This document shows, piece by piece, positions 6,821-11,147 of a DNA stretch of 11,147 nucleotides (the stretch's first letter is position 1; every line of letters starts with the position of its first letter). The position numbers and the translations under genes were made by a program. Below the pieces are notes generated by a model. The model made no database searches. It was not told the origin of the DNA and worked only from the letters and a program-made list of their open reading frames with translations. This stretch comes from Gemmatimonadota bacterium. GTDB lineage: Bacteria; Gemmatimonadota; Gemmatimonadetes; Gemmatimonadales; GWC2-71-9. The DNA is taken from positions 1-11,147 of the forward strand of contig JAOUIC010000019.1 of the NCBI GenBank assembly GCA_029884275.1, read 5' to 3'.

Positions 6821-8073
6821 GGTGTGCTCCCGGGCGGCTGGCCCATGAGGCGCCAGCGCTCGCCCAGCGCGGCGACGTAGGCGTCGTAGTTCCGGCGCAG
6901 TTCGCCCAGCGAGTCGCCGCCGAACTTCTCGAGCATGGCGTCGGCCAGCACCAGGGCGGCGAGCGCCTCCGCGATGACCCCCATCGCCGGGACCGCGGTG
7001 ACATCGGAGCGTTCGCTCTGGGCACGCGCCGCCGTTCCGGTCCGCAGGTCCACCGTCGCGAGCGGTGACATCAGCGTCGCAATCGGCTTCATGCCGCAGC
7101 GGAGCACCAGCGCCTCGCCGGTCGTCATTCCCCCCTCGAGCCCGCCGGCGTTGTTGCCCTGCCGGCGATACCCGCCCCGGACCGCCGGCGGTGCGGCGGG
7201 CGATCCCGGCATGGCATCGGCAACGATCGGGTCGTGAACCAGGGAGCCCGGCCGGCGTGCGGCCTCGAAGCCGAGCCCGATCTCGACCGCCTTCACCGCG
7301 GGGATCGACATCAGCGCGCCGGCCAACCGGGCATCGAGCTTCCGGTCCCAGTGCACGTGGCTGCCGAGCCCCACCGGCAGCCCCCGCACCACGACCTCGC
7401 ACTCACCACCGAGCGTGTCGCCATCCGCCTTCGCCTGGTCGATCCGGGCGATGATCTCCGGGTCGCGGCGGTGGTCGAGGGTCCTGACCGGCGACTGGTC
7501 GCTGGCGGCGTTGAGGGGCCGGGGGAGCGTGTCGTAGTCGGGGAAGGCGCCGTCCGCGGGAGGCCAGACCGTGATCCCGCCGAGCGAAACCACGTGGCTG
7601 CCGACGTCGACGCCGAACTCCCGGAGCAGGCATCGCGCCAGCGCGCCGGCGGCCACCCTGGCCGCCGTCTCGCGCGCGCTGGCCCGCTCCAGGATGTCGC
7701 GCGCGTCCTGGCGGTCATACTTGAGCGCGCCGACCAGATCGGCGTGACCCGGCCGGGGGCGCGAGAGCGCCCGCCGCCGGGACTCCCCGGGCCTCCCTTC
7801 GGGAGCCATGATCTCTTCCCAGTTGGCCCAGTCACGGTTGGGGATGAGCATCGCGACCGGCGAACCGATGGTCTCTCCTGCCCGGACACCGGCGAGCCAT
7901 TCGATCTGGTCCTGCTCGATCTTCATCCGGGCCCCGCGGCCGTGCCCCTGCATGCGCCGCCCCAGGTCCTGGTTCACGGCCATGGCCGTGAGCGCGAGAC
8001 CTGCCGGCACTCCTTCCACCACGACCACCAGACCCCGGCCGTGGGACTCACCCGCGGTGAGAAACCTGAGCAT
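6817..8073 (-). CDS. aroC: Chorismate synthase
   Basis: Chorismate synthase converts 5-enolpyruvylshikimate-3-phosphate to chorismate with reduced FMN, the last shared step of aromatic biosynthesis. The protein is 418 residues, longer than E. coli AroC (about 360) and somewhat longer than the Gram-positive type (about 390). The family signatures are present: LTAGESHG (5-12) with His11, RPRPGHADLVGALKY (105-119) with His110, ERASARETAARVA (129-141), GNNAGGLEGGMTTGE (306-320) and RSDVTAVPA (355-363). His11 and His110 correspond to the two invariant catalytic histidines. Extra length sits around 286-304 (Pro/Ala/Gly/Arg-rich loop before GNNAGG) and at the C-terminus. The ATG at 8073 has GGGGAG nine bases upstream. 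The gene follows the pilQ hairpin and overlaps aroK by GTGA, so it probably starts its own two-gene unit or receives read-through from pilQ. Confidence 0.97.
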   Translation of the reverse strand: MLRFLTAGESHGRGLVVVVEGVPAGLALTAMAVNQDLGRRMQGHGRGARMKIEQDQIEWLAGVRAGETIGSPVAMLIPNRDWANWEEIMAPEGRPGESRRRALSRPRPGHADLVGALKYDRQDARDILERASARETAARVAAGALARCLLREFGVDVGSHVVSLGGITVWPPADGAFPDYDTLPRPLNAASDQSPVRTLDHRRDPEIIARIDQAKADGDTLGGECEVVVRGLPVGLGSHVHWDRKLDARLAGALMSIPAVKAVEIGLGFEAARRPGSLVHDPIVADAMPGSPAAPPAVRGGYRRQGNNAGGLEGGMTTGEALVLRCGMKPIATLMSPLATVDLRTGTAARAQSERSDVTAVPAMGVIAEALAALVLADAMLEKFGGDSLGELRRNYDAYVAALGERWRLMGQPPGSTP

Positions 8074-8094
8074 CAGATGCGACTCCCCATAACA

Positions 8095-8123
8095 GGCGAG
8101 CCCGACCGTCGGTCGGGCTCGCC
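8095..8123 (-). terminator. Perfect 13-bp hairpin after pilQ, probable terminator or attenuator
   Basis: Arms 8095-8107 and 8111-8123 are exact reverse complements around a three-base loop. The stem is mostly G:C. It lies 23 bases after the pilQ stop and about 20 bases before the aroC start. On the minus strand the following bases are TGTTATG, only mildly T-rich, so it is not a textbook intrinsic terminator. It could reduce rather than stop transcription into aroC, or protect the pilQ mRNA 3' end. No T-run follows on the plus strand. Confidence 0.6.
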
Positions 8124-8146
8124 ACTCCTCCGGGTGCGCCGACGGG

Positions 8147-9916
8147 TTACTCGGTGCCGCTGCCGTCGTCGATGATGCGCGGCGTCACCAGAATGATCAA
8201 GTCACGCCGGGATTCCTGCGAATTGTGATAACCGAAGAGCTTGCCCACGATCGGGAGGTCCACCAGGAACGGGATGCCCGACTTGCCCTTGATGACTTCC
8301 GTGACCGTGAGGCCGCCGATGACCGCGGTCTCGCCGTCGTTCACCAGCAGCTGGTTCTTGGCGTTCTGCTTCCTGATGGTGTAGCCCAGGTCCGCCGCCG
8401 GCAGAATCTTGAGGTCCGACCGTTCCGCCTCCAGCTGCATCAGGATCTGGCGGCTGTTGGTGACGTGTGGGGTCACCTTCAGCGAGATACCGGTCTCCTT
8501 GAACTGCACCGTCGCGGTCGGGGCGCTGGCGGCTCCGGAGGACGCGAAGTCCACCACGCGGACCGGGACGTCCTCACCCACCTTGATGTACGCCTCGCGG
8601 TTGTCGACGGTGGTGATCGCCGGCTCGGCCTGCACGTCGGCGAGATCCACCTGCTGCAGGGCTTCGATGAAGGCGGTGTACCGGAACCCGCCGACTGACG
8701 TGGTCCAGACCAGGTCCAGCGCCGACCCCGTGATGATGGAGGACGCGTTGGCCATCGCCGCGACGCCCTCGCCGGTCAGGTCGGTGACCGTCCGGTCGAA
8801 TGGCTCGCCGCTGCCTGGGTCGGTGCGCTGGAACAGGCGGTTGAAGAACGGCCCCTCACCCTGGTTGACGGCGCCGAAGTCGTACTTGATGCCCATGGCC
8901 TCGATGTTGGTCCGGTCCACGAAGATGATCTTCGCCTGGATCGAGATCTGCGGCGTGCGGATGTCGAGGCTCTTCACGAACTCGGAGACTTCGTCAATCC
9001 GGCTCCGGGTCTCGGTGATGATCAGGGCGTTGGTGGTGGTGTCGGCCACCACGTTACCACGCTTGGTGAGCACCGACTTGAGGCTCCCCACCAGTTGGCC
9101 GGCGCTGGCGTAGTTCACCGGCACCATGCGGGTGGTGAGCGGCTCGGTCGAGTCGAGCGCCGACAGCGCGGTCGGCGAGTCCACCCGGATGATCCCGCCC
9201 GGCAGCTCGACAGCCTGCAGGCCCTGGGTCGCCAGCACCGCGGCGAACGCCTCGGTCCACGGCTGATTCTTGATCTCGGCGGTGACTTCGCCCTTCACTT
9301 CCTTGCCGATGATGATGGTGCGTCCCGAGAAGGCGGCGAAGCCCGCCACCACGTCGGCGATGTTGGCGCGATCCCAGGTCACTGTGATCCGGGTCGCCTG
9401 CTGCCCCTGCGCCGGCGCGGCGGCCGCGGTGACCCGCGGGGCCACGACTTCCGGCTGCCGCGCCGGGGCCGGCGGAGGCTGGAGCAGGGCTGGCGAGGCG
9501 CTGGACCAGGCCAGGAAGCTCTGGTCGGTGCCGAAGCTCACCTGGATGGCGTCGTCCAGCTGTTCGACCCGATAGGTGCGGGAGCGATCGAGGTAGATCG
9601 CGATCCGCACGACGTCGGGGCGGAACTGGGCGTACCGGATGTCGGTGATGCCGCCCCGCAAGACGCCGTCGTAGGCCGCGCCGGGATTCAGCCGGGCGCC
9701 GAGGATGTCGATCACCAGGCGGTCGGGCTCGCGCAGCACGAAGTCCTTCACGTCCACCGAGCCGCGGACGGCGATCAGGATCTGGGCCTCACCCGGCGTA
9801 GGGACCACGCTCACGGTGGTGACCTCGCCGGCGGGGCCGGCGGGGTCATCAGCCCGCGCGGGGCTGGCGGTAAGCAGCGCCGCAGCGCCGATGGCGAACA
9901 GGAACGAGCGCGTCAT
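8147..9916 (-). CDS. pilQ: Type IV pilus secretin PilQ
   Basis: PilQ forms the outer-membrane pore through which the type IV pilus passes. The protein is 589 residues. A signal peptide (MTRSFLFAIGAAALLTASPARA, probable cut after residue 22) leads to an AMIN-like domain (about 31-130; peptidoglycan binding in relatives) and a Pro/Ala-rich linker (about 140-173). Next come an N0/STN domain (about 175-246), an N1/NolW domain (about 262-325) and the secretin beta domain (about 325-582). Diagnostic secretin features are the DNREAYIKVGEDVPV stretch (438-452), KETGISLKVTPHV (473-485), the NDGETAVIGGL segment (526-536), the signature GIPFLVDLPIVGKLFG (547-562) and RRDLIILVTPRII (570-582). It has only one AMIN-like domain, whereas several proteobacterial PilQ proteins have two. 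The ATG at 9916 overlaps the pilP stop as ATGA, with GGGAGG ten bases upstream. The context pilO-pilP-pilQ separates it from type II secretion GspD. Confidence 0.96.
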   Translation of the reverse strand: MTRSFLFAIGAAALLTASPARADDPAGPAGEVTTVSVVPTPGEAQILIAVRGSVDVKDFVLREPDRLVIDILGARLNPGAAYDGVLRGGITDIRYAQFRPDVVRIAIYLDRSRTYRVEQLDDAIQVSFGTDQSFLAWSSASPALLQPPPAPARQPEVVAPRVTAAAAPAQGQQATRITVTWDRANIADVVAGFAAFSGRTIIIGKEVKGEVTAEIKNQPWTEAFAAVLATQGLQAVELPGGIIRVDSPTALSALDSTEPLTTRMVPVNYASAGQLVGSLKSVLTKRGNVVADTTTNALIITETRSRIDEVSEFVKSLDIRTPQISIQAKIIFVDRTNIEAMGIKYDFGAVNQGEGPFFNRLFQRTDPGSGEPFDRTVTDLTGEGVAAMANASSIITGSALDLVWTTSVGGFRYTAFIEALQQVDLADVQAEPAITTVDNREAYIKVGEDVPVRVVDFASSGAASAPTATVQFKETGISLKVTPHVTNSRQILMQLEAERSDLKILPAADLGYTIRKQNAKNQLLVNDGETAVIGGLTVTEVIKGKSGIPFLVDLPIVGKLFGYHNSQESRRDLIILVTPRIIDDGSGTE

Positions 9917-10770
9917 GGGGTCTCTGCCTCCCTCTTGCGGAGCGACAGGGTCTCCTGTCGCTCGAAGCCGATGTCCTCGATGGTGAAGACCACGTCCGAC
10001 TGCCTGATCTGCGCCACCTGCAGGCGGCCCAGCCGATCTCCCACCCGGAGCTTGTATCGCTTCTGGGTGGTCTTGTCACGCAGGACCGCGACGCTGTTGG
10101 ACGACCGCCGCAGGTCCAGGTAGATGCCAACGAGGAGCAGGTCGGCAAATTCGGGGCCGGACCGGTCTTCCGCCAGCAGCGAGGCGAACGGGTCGCGTGC
10201 GCCACCGGTGTAGGTGAACGACTCGCGCATCACCTGGGTCTCGCCGGCCATCCGGATGGAATCCTGCCGGACGCTGTCCAGCCGGGCTCGCGCGGCGGCA
10301 TCCTCACCAGCGCGCTGCGTGGCGCCCCGGATCGAGTCCTGCCTGGCCTGCTCCCGCGCCTGCCTGACGGAATCCGCCCGGGCAACCTGCTGCTGCTGCG
10401 GCGTGAGCGCCTGGGCCGGCGCGGCGGCGGGACTGCCAGCCGCCGGGGCGGCGGCCGGCACCGCAGCGGGGGCAGGGGCCGGCGGCTTGCCACACGTCTG
10501 GAGGACCTCCGGCGGGATCATCCCTTCCGGGACCGCCGCCGCTGGCTTCTTGCCCTTGGCTGCCTTGGCCAGGGCCGCCGTGACGGAGTCGGAGCAGGCG
10601 GCAAACCCCGCCCGCGCGATCGAGTCGGCCTCGGCCGCCTTCCGGACGCTGTCCCGCTGCGCCCGGATCGCTGCCAGATCCGCCACGCCGGCTTCCTCCT
10701 CCCCGCCACCGCCGCAGGCGGCGAGCAGCAGGGCGAGAGTGACGACTCGTCCGAGTGAATGCGTGACCAC
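9913..10770 (-). CDS. pilP: Type IV pilus assembly lipoprotein PilP with D-S-x-R repeat region
   Basis: PilP is the lipoprotein that links the inner-membrane PilN/PilO complex to the periplasmic domains of PilQ. The product is 285 residues, longer than the usual 170-180. It starts with a lipoprotein signal: a short charged end, hydrophobic segment and lipobox LAAC with Cys19. Residues 20-175 are low-complexity: acidic/Ala-rich, then a Pro/Ala segment (97-120), carrying repeated Asp-Ser-(Val/Ile) motifs at 40, 49, 61, 133, 145, 165 and 170, most followed by Arg. The conserved PilP domain occupies about 187-278, from YTGGARDPF (187-195) through LLVGIYLDL and YKLRVGDRLG. The GTG at 10770 was chosen because GGGAGGGAG lies six bases upstream and the lipoprotein signal follows directly. 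An ATG at 10968 would add an Arg-rich stretch with no signal and would overlap pilO. The DSxR region is likely coiled or extended spacer; its function is not known. Confidence 0.9.
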   Translation of the reverse strand: MVTHSLGRVVTLALLLAACGGGGEEEAGVADLAAIRAQRDSVRKAAEADSIARAGFAACSDSVTAALAKAAKGKKPAAAVPEGMIPPEVLQTCGKPPAPAPAAVPAAAPAAGSPAAAPAQALTPQQQQVARADSVRQAREQARQDSIRGATQRAGEDAAARARLDSVRQDSIRMAGETQVMRESFTYTGGARDPFASLLAEDRSGPEFADLLLVGIYLDLRRSSNSVAVLRDKTTQKRYKLRVGDRLGRLQVAQIRQSDVVFTIEDIGFERQETLSLRKREAETP

Positions 10771-10776
10771 GTGGCT

Positions 10777-10785
10777 CTCCCTCCC
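10777..10785 (-). promoter_or_regulatory. Shine-Dalgarno for pilP
   Basis: The minus strand reads GGGAGGGAG six bases before the GTG at 10770. It sets the start so that the lipoprotein signal is at the N-terminus and excludes the 66-codon upstream extension of the same frame. Confidence 0.7.
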
Positions 10786-10829
10786 GATTCGGTGCTCTGG
10801 AGCGGCTGCTCCCGGTGACTCTCCGGTCA

Positions 10830-10876
10830 GCGCCGGCCGTCGGGCCGGCGCGTGGATGCGGGCGCCATCCGCGCCC
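10830..10876 (-). promoter_or_regulatory. Two overlapping, mutually exclusive hairpins between pilO and pilP
   Basis: The first inverted repeat pairs 10830-10838 with 10843-10851 (9 bp, loop GTCG or its complement). The second pairs 10847-10858 with 10866-10875 (10 bp with a two-base bulge, seven-base loop). They share 10847-10851, so only one can fold at a time. The pair fills about half of the 106-base pilO-pilP gap, and no T-run follows either stem. It may be an attenuator, an mRNA processing or stabilising element, or chance in GC-rich DNA. The rest of the gap, 10771-10829, holds only the pilP ribosome site that I can recognise. Confidence 0.35.
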
Positions 10877-11147
10877 TCAACTTCCGCTGGCCTCTTCCGC
10901 CGTCGCGGTCTTGATGTACGTGTGGACCTTGAAAGTCGCCTCGAGAAGCGCGCCGCTGCTGTCGCCAAGGACCTTGGCGCGATTGGCGTCGACCGGGACG
11001 AGCTTGAGCTCCGTAGGCACGATGATCCGCTTCAGGCTGGCGACGTCGGACAGGAACTCGCCCAGCTGGTCGTACCGTCCGATCACGCCGTAGGTGTACT
11101 TGTAGGTCTCGAAGGGCGCTGGGCCCGCCTCGACCGGCAGCGGGGTG
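10877..11147 (-). CDS. pilO: Type IV pilus assembly protein PilO (3' part, truncated by window edge)
   Basis: PilO is an inner-membrane protein that pairs with PilN and binds PilP in the pilus alignment subcomplex. Only the C-terminal 89 residues are present, open to the window edge, so the transmembrane helix and coiled coil are not visible. The fragment holds the recognisable PilO core: a beta segment ETYKYTYGVIGRYDQLGEFL, then SDVASLKRIIVP, a variable strand, and the closing strand LEATFKVHTYIKT before the stop at 10877. This matches the second half of the PilO ferredoxin-like domain, in which G-x-Y-x-Q-L-G-x-F-L and D-V/I-A-S-L are typical. Its place directly upstream of pilP and pilQ supports the call. 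An internal GTG at 11086 is not a likely start because homology continues upstream of it. Confidence 0.88.
   Translation of the reverse strand, partial: TPLPVEAGPAPFETYKYTYGVIGRYDQLGEFLSDVASLKRIIVPTELKLVPVDANRAKVLGDSSGALLEATFKVHTYIKTATAEEASGS

Noticed and set aside
6821..7402. Upstream extension of the aroK frame by about 194 codons into aroC.
   Set aside because: The extension is Arg/Gly/Ala-rich shadow of aroC. The GTG at 6820 with GGGAG upstream gives a full-length shikimate kinase.
8073..8090. A five-codon leader frame whose TGA overlaps the aroC ATG by one base.
   Set aside because: It has no ribosome site and contains the aroC Shine-Dalgarno within it; a frame this short arises easily by chance.
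10771..10968. Upstream extension of the pilP frame by 66 codons to an ATG at 10968.
   Set aside because: It would bury the lipoprotein signal, overlap the end of pilO and add an Arg-rich segment. The GTG at 10770 has a strong ribosome site.
1..11147. Search for tRNA or rRNA genes, CRISPR arrays, insertion sequences and defence or toxin genes.
   Set aside because: None was seen by eye on either strand. Coding sequence covers nearly the whole window and every gene is a known core family.

Overview
This window reads as an ordinary, densely packed bacterial core-genome segment. All genes lie on the minus strand and the base composition is strongly GC-rich. In transcription order (high to low coordinates) they are pilO (3' part), pilP, pilQ, aroC, aroK, topA, trmFO, xerC, hslV and hslU (5' part; its 3' end lies off the window). 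No mobile element, RNA gene, CRISPR array, toxin-antitoxin pair or defence gene was seen. No intergenic gap exceeds about 110 bases. The organism is a high-GC Gram-negative-type bacterium with type IV pili, as shown by the outer-membrane secretin and the pilus lipoprotein. The PilP N-terminal region repeats the motif Asp-Ser-(Val/Ile)-Arg, and I associate such D-S-x-R-rich segments with Gemmatimonadota. That phylum is my best guess, but it is an inference and not proven by the window.

Region 1 (about 8147-11147) is the end of a pilMNOPQ-type operon. PilO and PilP belong to the inner-membrane alignment complex and PilQ is the outer-membrane secretin. pilP and pilQ overlap by four bases (ATGA). 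A 106-base gap between pilO and pilP holds two overlapping inverted repeats that cannot both fold. A perfect 13-bp hairpin follows pilQ and probably ends or attenuates the pilus transcript.

Region 2 (about 6302-8073) holds two shikimate-pathway genes, aroC (chorismate synthase) and aroK (shikimate kinase), overlapping by GTGA. Region 3 (about 1-6232) is topA-trmFO-xerC-hslV-hslU, tightly spaced or overlapping. This is the same order as the topA-gid-codV-clpQ-clpY cluster known from Bacillus. The genes serve DNA topology, tRNA m5U54 methylation, chromosome dimer resolution and ATP-dependent proteolysis.

Points worth a second look are small in scale. They are a lysine/alanine/proline-rich N-terminal tail on TopA, a five-residue extension before the conserved Thr-Thr of HslV that makes the mature nucleophile ambiguous, a proline-rich N-terminal extension and uncertain start in HslU, the D-S-x-R repeat region of PilP, and the intergenic hairpins. 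I found no evidence for a new multi-gene system.
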